Source: Actinomucor elegans | Taxonomy: Eukaryota; Mucoromycota; Mucoromycetes; Mucorales; Mucoraceae | DNA: 64,000 nucleotides | Assembly: GCA_026027325.1 (NCBI GenBank) | Contig: JAMSLZ010000010.1 | Coordinates: 62,001 to 126,000 of the forward strand | Direction of reading: 5' to 3' | Shown: positions 20,368 to 31,400 of the stretch, piece by piece | Layout of the letters: every line of letters starts with the position of its first letter | Numbering within the stretch: the first letter of the stretch is position 1 | Notes under the pieces: model-generated | The model's database searches: none | What the model saw: the letters and a program-made list of their open reading frames with translations, nothing else | What the model was told of the DNA's origin: nothing | Position numbers and translations under genes: made by a program

Positions 20368-21487
20368 ATGATCCACAACGGCAACCCTGGTGCTTTATCT
20401 ACTGGCAATGATCCTTTAACAGAGTTATTATCATTTCCTGTGAACTTCACCGTTGATCCTTTATTAGCAACGCCTTCTGCTACTGTTCCAGTGCCTGCTC
20501 TTCCTTTACCTTCAAAAAGACAGGCTTCGATTTCGTCTGCTTCTTCAGTGTCTTCTGAATATGATACTTCTTCTTCAGAGTCCATCGTGTCACCAAAGAA
20601 GTCTAGATTATCGCTGGATGATAAAGATCAAAAAACCAAAGAAAGGTAATTGGCACAATCAAGTATAATAGAATAGTATACTCACAATTCTTTTATAGAA
20701 TACTTCGTAACCGTGCTGCTGCTCAAGAATCTCGCGATAAAAAGCGTAGATATGTCTCTGACCTTGAAAATTCCAACAAACAGCTCACAGAAGAAAATGA
20801 AAGAGCCAATAAGCGTGTTAAGGCTTTGGAAGATCAAAATGCTATATTACAATCACAATTGGAGGCGTTTACTAGGCAACTAGCAAATTTGCAAGCACAA
20901 ATTAAATTCAACGCTGCTACTCCCATCTTATTTAATGACTTTTGCGATTCAGCACGGATCGCGAAGAAAGAACGTTTGCCATCACTTGAAAAGGATACTA
21001 CACCAATAACGTTAACTATGCGAGAACAAGGAAAAAGAAAACCCCTGTCCAAAGTCGTGTCAATCTGCTACAATCAAAAGAACTAAGTCTGTCGTCTCAA
21101 TGTCCAAAACCCAAAAATCCAAATACCACCCAATGGAATCCCAAAAAAAAGAGATATACAACATTGACACATCTTTTACACTATTCTCTATTACGCCACT
21201 TTATTTCTGTAGATTTATCCAGTTCAATTGCATCGTAAGCTTTTTTTTTCCCTGCAGCGGAGGTTGCTAAACAAGATGAGAGTTGCAAGCCTAGAGGAGA
21301 TTTATTAGTACCTGCCACCATTAGCAATAGTTCGAGTATTGCACAAGCCAAGTTACCTTCACCCATGTTATCACCTTCTTTTTCATCAGATGAAGATTCT
21401 GTGTATTCACCAAGCACAATAGTCAACCAAGATTTTCAATTGGATGACTTGTTCGACTGGGACGGTCAACAATCAGCTGTGTTCTAA
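20368..21487 (+). CDS. HAC1: HAC1/XBP1-type bZIP regulator of the unfolded protein response
   Basis: Transcription factor expected to act in the nucleus after ER stress. Exons are 20368-20645 and 20699-20952 (conventional 53-nt intron), then 21255-21487 after a predicted 302-nt Ire1-type intron, giving 254 aa. The basic region is LRNRAAAQESRDKKRR (N-x7-R), followed by a leucine zipper (LENSNKQLTEENERANKRVK) and a second coiled segment. The spliced C-terminus is Ser/Asp-rich and ends DFQLDDLFDWDGQQSAVF, an acidic activation-domain type. Without the intron removed, the frame instead runs 44 codons beyond the cleavage point to TAA at 21084-21086, giving about 221 aa. The start is the first in-frame ATG downstream of the leader. 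Recognition as HAC1 rests on the bZIP sequence plus both RNA structures. Confidence 0.87.
20944..20962 (+). promoter_or_regulatory. HAC1: 5' Ire1 cleavage hairpin of HAC1 mRNA
   Basis: GCGATT pairs with GATCGC (five Watson-Crick pairs and one U-G; an outer U-G can be added) around the 7-nt loop CAGCACG. Predicted cleavage is CAG^CACG after 20952. Loop positions 1 and 3 fit the CNG^ Ire1 consensus; the usual G at position 6 is C here. Confidence 0.75.
20953..21254 (+). other. HAC1: Predicted 302-nt unconventional (Ire1-type) intron
   Basis: The termini are CACGGA and CCCTG, not GT-AG. Removal joins G(20952) to CA(21255-21256), giving GCA, the same alanine codon as in the unspliced frame, and switches the frame to an acidic tail. 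The length is similar to the 252-nt yeast HAC1 intron rather than the 20-26-nt introns of filamentous ascomycetes and metazoan XBP1. Confidence 0.8.
21119..21139 (+). promoter_or_regulatory. HAC1: Intronic arm complementary to the HAC1 5' leader
   Basis: Perfect 21-nt complement of 20283-20303, located about 167 nt into the predicted Ire1 intron, so the duplex would be lost on splicing. Confidence 0.85.
21247..21263 (+). promoter_or_regulatory. HAC1: 3' Ire1 cleavage hairpin of HAC1 mRNA
   Basis: TTTCC pairs with GGAGG (three Watson-Crick pairs and two wobbles) around the 7-nt loop CTGCAGC. This is the same loop sequence as the 3' site of metazoan XBP1, cut as CTG^CAGC after 21254. Confidence 0.8.
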
Positions 21488-23307
21488 ACAATACTCGTAT
21501 TACTGCTGTTCACTAACACTTGGCCAGGTTTCGTTCACAACAATAATATCGTTATTTGTGCTTCACTTCATTTCTATACATATAATATCATGCATTTATT
21601 CTACCCCGTTTCTTTCCAAACGTCATATTATACTGCTTCTAAATAATACACCTTCATTTTCTTTTCTTACTACATATTCTTTCTCAATAAAAAATACTTT
21701 TAAAAAAATCAGACACATTTTTTTTTTGTGTTTGTTATATGATTGAGTAGGTAAAGACCAATTGCATCTTTACAAATGTTCTACATAAATTTGTCCTTGG
21801 CACTTTGTTGTGACTTTTATTCAGTACATGAGAATATATTGGGCTCTGTCTGATATTGCAGCATATTGCAAAGACAGCTGAATGACGGGCGAATGGAATA
21901 CTTAATGGAAAATAAAATGTATATTTATTAACATTCATTAATATATAGTACACACTCATCATACTCGAGTGGAATAGTAATTCCAGTGAATGCAGCTGCT
22001 CATCCTGAACATGGATTACTAATCAGAACCATGAAGCTGAAATTGGTTGAGAGGAGAGCTATTAAATGTAGAGTCCAAAATGGCCATAGGTTGCACCTTC
22101 GAGTCTTGTCATTTTAAATCCTTTTTTTTTAATCACGCAGGCAGCATTTTCCTGGCCAGATCAGTTAATAACGTAGGTTTCATGTAGTATTTGGGAGTTG
22201 TTGTTCGTATTTATTATTACATTGCATTGAATATATAACAACTGAGCTACAGCTGTATTTCTAAAAGACCCCAGAGAGAGACTTTAATCAATATTAAATA
22301 TGTCAATTGAAAAAAAAAAAAACTTGAAAATGTTTTTACCTTGTACAATATAAATCTAATTCTCCATAGGCTTTGTTAAGGGATATTCTATGTGTAGAGA
22401 ATCGTTTGATATGAAAAGAGCGATATAATTTCCGACCACATTTCACAGTTTACCTTTTTGTTTATAGGGGAGACTCTTCTGCTCCATTTTTTATTTTGGA
22501 GTCTCTTATACGATTTCTTTCCCCTTCTGAAGCGAACTCTGTGATTGACACTCTCACAAATATCAAACGTTCGAAAAGAAACATCCATTTATAACTTTTA
22601 TTAAAGGCTCAAATCGTTAATTCAAATGCACTATAACTTAAAATATAATTGATATTTTGGAGCATAAATTTTTAGACTTTGAGCTCTAGAGTTCTATCAC
22701 AACTCAGGGAATGGATGTGGTGGAATAATTAGTATACAAGATCTCGATTGAACTCGACTCAATTTCGAATCTGATTAGTAATTCTGTACTTAAAATAAGA
22801 TACTACATGGAATAGAGTTTTAATGTGGTTCGAATGCCTATATTGAATTAAGCAACATATATACATTGGTTGATTTATAACCTTCGCTGCATCAATGTAC
22901 CATTTATTTACTTCTCTTTATATAAAAGTCCCAATGTTCAGGGCCGAAAGCTATAACGAATATGTTTTTTGTAGTCAGTATAATGTCAAATATAGCGACA
23001 TATAGTTGTGAATTCATCATCATTTTCATAATAGATAGCATGAAACCAAGAGCTTCGTTTACAGTTACAATGCTCAGAGATTTCAAGTTTCTTATGTGCT
23101 GTATGCCGAGATCCTAACAGTCATGTATTACTGCATGTCTCTCGGTAAGGACCAGAAATATTTACATGTTTTAAACTATGTATAAAGAGATGTCAATCAG
23201 ACAAACGCTTGTATTATGTAATAATACAGTCACGATGCCCGCTTCCGACATTTTTTGTCAGATCTCCAGCCTTAATTGCTTTCGTATTGAATTCATAGTT
23301 ATCAGCG
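21488..23307. other. Intergenic region between HAC1 and the MYSM1-like gene
   Basis: No supported gene. The 3' flank of HAC1 is T-rich (to about 21730); the rest is AT-rich with short homopolymers. A 66-codon minus-strand frame at 22388-22588 has no recognisable domain. The upstream ORF of the next gene lies at the right end. Confidence 0.5.
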
Positions 23308-23315
23308 ATGAATGA
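23235..23315 (+). promoter_or_regulatory. Upstream ORF overlapping the MYSM1-like start codon
   Basis: ATG at 23235 opens a 26-codon frame that stops at TGA 23313-23315, overlapping the main ATG (23308) by 8 nt in another frame. If it lies within the transcript it would reduce main-frame initiation. Confidence 0.35.
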
Positions 23316-26099
23316 AGAAGAGGAAATTATAGACATTGGTGACGATCACGTCATAAAAGCAGATACGGAAGCATCAAGCCCAGTGTAAGTTTGCAAAGTT
23401 CAATATAGATCCCCAAGAACTAATGAGGAAGTCCATTGTACTATAGTAGAACTGCTTCTCCAAACATAACCAAGCCACGTTCACCCTCACCCTCACTAGC
23501 ACCACCACCACCACCCCCAGCAGCTCTTGCAGCATTAGATACAGAAATGGACGAGGAATCGCGTAAACTGATTGAACAAATGCTTGCTGAAGAACAATAC
23601 TATTATGGAACTGATACGATCACCTCTTTAAAGAAGAAAAAGACAGCTACTAAGCGAAAGAGCGAGACGATCAAGGATGATGATTATGAATTTAGTCAAG
23701 AATCAGTCGGTAAAAAGTCTAAAAAAGAAGGTAGGTGTTGGATAAGGATATATACACAATGCTGATGGTGTGTTTATAGGTACCACCACTGCTACTACAG
23801 CTGCTTTATCATCAGCTTCTTTACCATCTCATAAAACACGCTGGAACCAAGAAGAAGACGATCTTCTTAAAGAAGCTCTGGTAAGTGCATAAGCAAAAGG
23901 GTTACACGCTGTTAATCAATGGTATCATTAGACAAAGTATGGATATGGCAATTGGAAAATGATTTCTGAATATGTAAAGACAAGAAATCCATTGCAATGT
24001 AAAAACCATGCAAGACATCTCCAGCAGACCGATAAAGTAAGTGCTCTAAACTGTATATTAAATGCAGCTAATAGCGATTCTATATAGATTGATACGCAGA
24101 CGATTCCTTTGAAATCAAAGGTTGTGCCCCCAGTAACTAAGAATGATCAAAGTGCTGCGGATACCATCGAAAATTCTTCACCAGTGCTAAAGGAAGCTGA
24201 ATCATCGAAAGAAACCAAATCAGAACTAAAAAATGAAGACACCGAAATAAAGAAAGATGTCGAAATAAAGGAAGAAATCGAAAAAAAGCAGCTTGCTGAA
24301 CCAACGAAAGATGATGCTATGGATGAAGATGATTTATCAATAGATGGAGACTTGATTGAAGAAAGTGCAGAGGAACTACCGCCGCAATCAGATACTATAC
24401 CCAAAGAGACACCCTCTGCATCTGAATCTTCTCCTATCTTTCACAATCAGTTCCCTCCATATGAAGCTACGCAGGATGAAATGATCCATAATCCAGAATG
24501 GTTCAAACATAAACACAGCAAGACACCAGACCGTTACTTAAAAATTCGCAATCATATGCTGGCCTGTTGGCAGCATTGCAAGCCAAAGTACCTGACTAAA
24601 ACAAGCGCTCGTAAAGGTCTCAAGGATTGTGGTGATGTCAACGCGATCGGTCGAGTACATGGTTATTTGGAAACAGTAGGCGCTATCAATGTGGACTGTG
24701 TGACAAATGCACCACGACCTCCTAGACGGGTCCCACGCGAGGTTTATGAGGAAGAGTTTGATAGTGCAGCTGACCTGGTATTAGACTACGATGGACCTCG
24801 TAAACGTAAGGTCAGAAATGAACGAGGAGATTGGTAAGTGTCCCATCATTTTACCTATATCGTTTTTTTATATATGTATATATATATATATGTTATTCAT
24901 TCATCATAGGGTGGATCCAAAGGAACTAGAGGGAAGAGTGATTGAACATGGTCAAGTGGTCGTTCGATTAGGTAAGTTTGTTATGATCTATAGTGTTTCA
25001 TATGTATAACAATCCAGATAGACTCAAAGCCGAAACGTATTGTGAGAAGACATCATCATCATCACCAGTATTACGGCGGAGACGACTTTGGAAGAGGTTA
25101 TGATCCTTTTCGACTGGTCCCCACCGAGCATTATAGTGAAGAAACACCTGCACCATTTGAAGTAGAAATCAATAGTGATGCACTCGTAAGTCTATATTGT
25201 AAATAGATATCTGTTGATTAACAATCCATAGTTGGTAATGGACTTTCATGCTCATTTAGCTCACACTGAGATTATTGGTTTACTCGGTGGAAATTTTATC
25301 CAACGAGACTCAACCAAGATATTACAGGTAAAACTAGTTTTTCCCTGTCAAAGCACTAGCACAGGCATACAATGTGAAATGGACCCCGCATCAGAAATGA
25401 AGGCACGCGAAGTTTTTGCAGAGAAAGGCTTTAATGTAGTTGGCTGGTATCATTCACATCCTACGTTTGAACCCCATCCAAGTATACGTGATATAGAAAA
25501 CCAAACATCCTATCAGGTAAAGCTGACTCTATCAGAGTATAACGCATCTAACGCCTTGATAGACCTTATTTAGAGAAGAAAAACAGGCGATGAACCATTC
25601 ATTGGAGTAATTGTCACACCATACGACCCTGAAATACTTAGTGATCACTCACAAATTCAGTATTTGCATATCAGTAAAGAGTGGAATGAGTTACACTCAT
25701 TTCGTAAGTTGAAATAGCCTACATAGATGACATTTGAGGTAACATTTTCTTATTGTTAGGCGTCCCTTATGCCTGTCGTAGAACAGTGATACAAAATGAG
25801 CGCATATCAGTGGATATCCTGAATCAATTACTTGATTTAGTTCAAGAATATAAAGATTATGAGCAGTAAGTACATCTATCTCAGCGAAATACTTTGGTAT
25901 TTAGTTTTTCTATAGTAAAGTAAACATGCTGCTCTCATTTGGCTCGCAGACAAGATTACAAAAACTGCTCGACTCTTTAAAAGCTCATTTATTCATCCAT
26001 AGTCAAGATGAACACGTCTTTCTCGAGACTATCAAGAACGCAATTATAAAGGACTTTGTAGACAAAACTGAACCAACTGCAGCTAAAGAAGATGAATAA
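23308..26099 (+). CDS. MYSM1: MYSM1-type histone H2A deubiquitinase (SANT-SWIRM-JAMM)
   Basis: Predicted 747-aa nuclear metalloprotease from eleven exons: 23308-23384, 23447-23730, 23780-23880, 23932-24036, 24088-24833, 24910-24971, 25022-25185, 25232-25516, 25574-25703, 25760-25865 and 25916-26099. All introns are GT-AG and the total is in frame. A SANT/Myb domain ([14 protein letters not shown] then [13 protein letters not shown], about 138-187) is followed by an acidic Lys/Glu linker, a SWIRM domain ([20 protein letters not shown], about 310-400) and an MPN domain. The JAMM zinc motif is intact: Glu526, His587-Ser-His589 and Asp600 ([14 protein letters not shown]). Human MYSM1 has the same domain order and removes ubiquitin from H2A; activity here is inferred from the conserved catalytic residues. 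Confidence 0.93.
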
Positions 26100-26331
26100 T
26101 GTTTTTTAATATACCAATGCCTAGGTTGATTTATTTTCAAAAATACAAGTTTCTTTTTTTTTCTTTGCTTTCTCTCTTTCTGGGGGGGGGGGTTAAATAA
26201 TAAGTATATATATATTTATATTTATAAGAACAAGTAATATAATAGTAATAAGTGTGGTATGATTTTTTAAGAAAAAAAAAGAAAGAGTTAAGGATAAAAT
26301 ATATAATAGTAAGAATTACAAAAGAGAGGTT

Positions 26332-28403
26332 TTAAGCTATCTGCTGCTTGACTGCAGTGCTGTACTTTCTTATCACAGAAGGTGAATAGGTAGGTGTGGT
26401 AGGTGAATAAGAGCGGTTTCCATCTGCACCAAAGTAGGCCTGTTGTGGCTCACCTGGTTGAGCTCCAGGTGATGGCACTGAGGATGATCCAGAAGAAGAA
26501 CTGTTATAACGAGCACGCTGCCAATCATAGCCACTGTGTGGGGATTCAATAGGGCCTGTTTGTTGCATATGAAATGGATGATGCATCTTAGGTTCTTCGG
26601 TAGTAGGCGTTGTGCTGCTGTTATGATGCTGGTATACAACCTCATTTGCATAAGGACTGGCATCGTGTACAGCGTAATTAGGTACTTGAGCATGATGAGC
26701 ATAAGGCGAAGGAAGAGGAGGGTGCGACATGGGAGAAGAAACATTAGAGGGCATCTGCTGCTGCTGTTGTTGTTGTTGTTGAACATGAGCATATTGAGGA
26801 TAAGGTGAGTAGTAAGGATAGCCTTGAGGCGCTTGATGTTGTTCGTAACCAGGTTGCATCATAGATTCTTGTTGCTGTTGTGGTTGGGAAGAATTAGGCT
26901 TGGGGTAAGAAGAAAACATATGCTGACGGTTTTCTTGTGGTGTTTGAGGTTGTTGTTGAACAAGAGGTTGAGTAGGTTGAGGTGTCATTGGCTCAGAAGT
27001 ACTCGTAGAAGAAGTGGCAGCAGGGGCATTAGCAGCAGCGGCAGCAGTAGTGGTACTAATGGCAGCAGGTGTAGTATAAAGATGAGAACGTTCATGCTGT
27101 TGGTTATCGGCGTAATGACCAGGGCTTCTGCCTCTTACTACGAGAGGAGCAGATTGGCAAGAAGCAATCTTGATAGTTTGACCTCGATCTGTTTCAGCAA
27201 AGAGCTCAATGATACAGATATAGTACTGTTGAGCAGCTCTTCTTTTGCCATTATTTGCAGTGGCAGTCTTGAATTGAACACGTTCAAACGTAACGATGTT
27301 TTGATTATTGGCTACTGAGCTCATTGTAAGGTTTCCACCGGGAGCAATAGGCTTTGGCTCGGGTCTAAATTGGGGACCTTTATCACGCTTAGGTGTGTGT
27401 TGAATCAATTCGATCTCTTTCTCGCTATTGGCTACACGAGCAGAAACACCAAGCAAGAAACGTTGGACAGGTTGAAGCGTGCCATCTTCATCCGTCTTTA
27501 CAAATACATGGGGTTCATTGACAGAGTAATAGTGATTGAATCCATGAACAGAAAAGACACTGCTTACTTGGAAATAATTGCGTCTATAACACGTCCAGTC
27601 ATTGTCAGCCAAAAAGAAACCACGATCCATTTTTGATTGCACACGGACAGATAATCTAGGAGGTATTAGTAATACGCCTCTACAAGTTCGCTTTAGACTT
27701 ACAAGGTGGATTTATCTGAAGAGTAAAGATTATCGAATGGTTTAGTGGAGCTAAAGTAAGGACCTGTTTCATTGGCAAAAAGGTTGGCTCTACCGCGAAC
27801 AACAGTACGAGTAGCAAAAGGGGCAGGTTGATGGTACAAGGGCGTATCTTCGGGACGAGGTGTGCTTGGTTGAGAGTGAGCAATCATACTATATTTAAAG
27901 GAACTTCTTTAAGTATCAAAAAGGAAAGAAAGGCCAAAAGAATAAAGAATCAGGGAGGTTTAAATATAAGAAATATACAGTCGAACCAATGATATCAGAT
28001 CATAGATCGAGATTCTGATAGGTTGATAAAAACAACGTAAAAAACAAATAAGAAACTTACCCAGGTAATCTGCTCGTATTAGCAATAGATTCAGTTGGAG
28101 AATAGCCTTGTCTATATAGATATCAGTATTATATACTATTTATTTTTTCTTTGTAGTACCTGTTGCACTAAACAGCGACAGGTACAGCATAATTGACACA
28201 CGAAAAATGCACGGTCATCACAAATTACAAATAGGAACTTACAAGTTTTGTTGAGGTTGATAGACACTTTGTGCTTGGTATTCCATGACAGGAGAAGTAT
28301 TGTTGCTTTGTTTAGGTGAGGCGTCTGCTAAGGCAATGGGAGGGGTTTGGAGCGGAGCTTGACCGTTAAATCCGTTACTACTGCGCCAATCTTTAGAATC
28401 CAT
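26332..28403 (-). CDS. NDT80/PhoG-domain transcription factor
   Basis: Exons 28403-28243, 28111-28061, 27888-27703 and 27655-26332 give 573 aa. The Ndt80-type Ig-fold DNA-binding domain spans the centre: WTCYRRNYFQVSSVF, NIVTFERVQFKTATANNGKR, RRAAQQYYICIIELFAE and VVRGRSPGHY. The C-terminal third is Gln/Pro/Ser-rich with a poly-Gln run, as expected for an activation domain. Ascomycete relatives control meiosis (Ndt80), programmed cell death and protease genes (VIB-1) or phosphate responses (PhoG); which applies here cannot be inferred. It is convergent with the MYSM1-like gene; 232 bp separate the stops. Confidence 0.92.
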
Positions 28404-31400
28404 GTTTGTTTAAGAGAGAAAGAAAAGAAAAGAAGAGAAAGTTTTTTTTCCAAGTTAAATAACGCATCGGAAGCTCAATAGACAAAAGTATAGAAGCAAA
28501 AGCAAAGAGTATTATTAGCCATTTTTATGCCCGGTTATACGCCTCTCTTGATTTTGCAAGATCTACCAAGTTTTAAATCACTTTTTTGTGTACCTTTAGC
28601 TGAAAGAATGTTATTGTGATTTAAAACCATGTCTTGTATAATACAAAAAAGCCTGATTCTTCATCTTTCCATCTATTTATTGAAGCGGGGAAAAGATTTC
28701 TTTGTTCTCGTGTTACATTACAGTAAACCTTCTTGTTCAAATTCAGACCATTCTGATACATACTTTCGGACCGAGTTGTTTGAATATTTGGTCGATAACT
28801 TCACCTTTTTTAAATGCAGACGTGCATACCTAATTCAAAGCAAGATACTGTCTCTGAAACACGCCAGCTTCTGAAAAAATTAATATAGTTTCATAAAAAA
28901 GGATTCACTGATCAGGCAAAATACTATTTTATATATTTCCAGGAAATAATGCGCTTCTCTTGGCTAGTTATCGACCTAGAAACGATTATTTAACAGTTAT
29001 GATGTGTCCCTGACAACGAATTCATTTTCCGATATGCCCCTGGCAACTATTTCATTTTCCGCTACCTTTTCAATTTTCAGAGTGTACCATCTTTAACACC
29101 TATAATCCCAATGTATGCGTATAAAAACAAATCTGTTCAAAAGAAAATACCGTCTACTATGTTTGAACTGAGAATAATGAGTATATCTCTATTCATTATT
29201 GTTCTAGATAGATTTTCATAATAAAAACGCGTCTTACTATTAATCTCCGTTTAGGCCGCCGACTAATATAGTACATTAAGCTCTAGAACCTGTCAGTACC
29301 ATTATATCGTTATAAATGCTTATTCATTGAAAAGAGCACAATTGATTTTATATCTTGTCCGAAAATGATTATTGAGTCTTGATGTACTGTTAAACTGAGT
29401 ACGATTACAAGATTTTAGGAGAATATAGCGTTCAGTTACCGTCCGCCAATGAACTTTTATTAGCTCATAGAGTACTGACTTATACTCCTGTTGAGCGTAG
29501 ATAGATGCTATCAGTGTGGGTAAAAGGTTGAGAAAAAATGTTACTTGTATTTTCACAGTTTACCAGGGATCTTACAAAGTGTTGATCCAATTGGATGTGT
29601 AAAAAGTCCAGTCTATTTTATTTGTTAATTGAAAAGATGCAGTAAAATCGTTTCAAATTGAGTTTAACAAAATTCTATCATCAAGCTATAAGTCCAAACC
29701 TTGAATATTTCAAAATTTTATTGACTGATATGGTTATTCCGACAGACTATCTACCTAGACGTGATAAAAAAAAAAAAAGCTATTTTATTCCCATAGTCAC
29801 ACATAAGCGCAGGGCGCTTTTTTAGAACGGAGACCTAATGTATCATCTTATTTTTTTTTTTTTTGCGTGATAATCAGTTGACCTGATTCACTGTTTAACA
29901 GTAGTAGTTATCCCTTTCAAAATTATCAGTCTGTGCGTGTTTACATTGTGTTCATCTTTTCTTGTGTGTCTTTATCAAAAGTAAATCAAATAAGATTGGG
30001 TGCCGTAATATACCGCTAAAAGCTGACTCCGATCCTATTGATCAGAAAGACAAGTATCTTGTTTGTTTGCCATCCGAAACTTGGCTGTAAGCAGAGATAT
30101 TTACTAAACAGGTTTACTTGCTATATATAATAGAAAGGCTAGAATAAAAAAAAAACCTTAATCTCAAAAGACTGATTATTACACAAGGAACAAAGAGAGG
30201 GAAAGCCACAGTTTGTACTCTCACTATATCTTCATTATATAAAGGGAGCCAATATCTGCAATACTTTATTATGTTTTGCTTGGTTTCAATATTGTTTGAT
30301 AATACTAAAAAAACGGTAAAAACCTAAATCATAGGATGTGTTTCGGATATTAAGAATCTGATAGACTTGATATTAGTCATAATGCACGTTGGGCGAAAAC
30401 CTCACGAATCGCTTATACGCAACTTTGCAGTGAGTTTCATATCCTTGTCCCGAACTTCTATTGAGCTCCAGAGTATATCTATTAATTTAAATCCGGTACT
30501 GCTTTCAAGTTTGCCATCGAATTTGGAGCGCCAATTGAACGGTTTTACCCGCCGATCTTTGGAAAACAATACAGTAGCTTAGCAAAGCTAAGCAATATGA
30601 GATTATAATAGCACTAGAAGGCAAATATGGCTCTTCTTTCGAGAAGTCTTTTGGGCATCAAGTAGTCTTGGGCTTAGATCAAGGCTCAGAGGCACATTAT
30701 CAGCTATTGTTGATGTGATATACCATTCATTCTAGCAAACGCCGAAGCCTGGTATGATTATGTACTAATTAAATTACTAAACATATGCAATACAGAAGCT
30801 ATCGGGTCTACGAAACAACGCTATCTACGATTCGTTTCATCGAATGATGGCTGCGTTCAATTGCTAGAAAGTAGTATGCGTTACGCCATTTTCATCTCAG
30901 ATGTTTATCAATTATAGTTCTTGGTCCTGTATGCTCTCAGGCACATAATTGTTTTTCATTGCTCTTGAACTGTCTGTGTTTCGACTGCTTGTCGCTATGA
31001 GATTGAATGATATGAGACCGAACCGCTTCTAAAAGAATATCGTTCAATTGGAAAAAGTTTGTTCATAATTACAATAACAACAAAGATCTAAACGCACTAT
31101 ACTACATACATGCATATAGCTAGTATGATAATCAAATAATAGTTTTTACAAGTACAAACTCGTATATTATATGTATATACACTCCAAATATAGGGCTCAA
31201 TGGCTACAACTGTATCTATCAAATGAACAGATAGTAATACTGACTTTGTGTGCTATGATCTATACTAGTAGATGTTTTACTAGTTGCAAAATAGCGACAT
31301 GTATGTACGTACTATGCATCTAGTCATACATGCATTAAACGTGCTTGGGTTACATGCACGTCTATTAGATGGCTATACAAATCGTCAGTCTTGTGTAATT

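Noticed and set aside
20293..20649. HAC1 frame extended upstream from a GTG at 20293
   Set aside because: It would place the leader pairing arm in coding sequence and lacks an ATG; the ATG at 20368 starts the normal protein.
21236..21258. A 23-nt 'intron' GTAAGC...CTGCAG just before the HAC1 C-terminal exon
   Set aside because: Far shorter than any other intron in the window; using it with an extra exon at about 21213-21235 leaves no donor to join it to the bZIP exon. The Ire1-type junction explains phase and hairpins better.
26373..27318. Long overlapping frames across the NDT80-domain gene
   Set aside because: Shadows of the Gln-rich exon; the Ndt80 motifs lie in the called frame.
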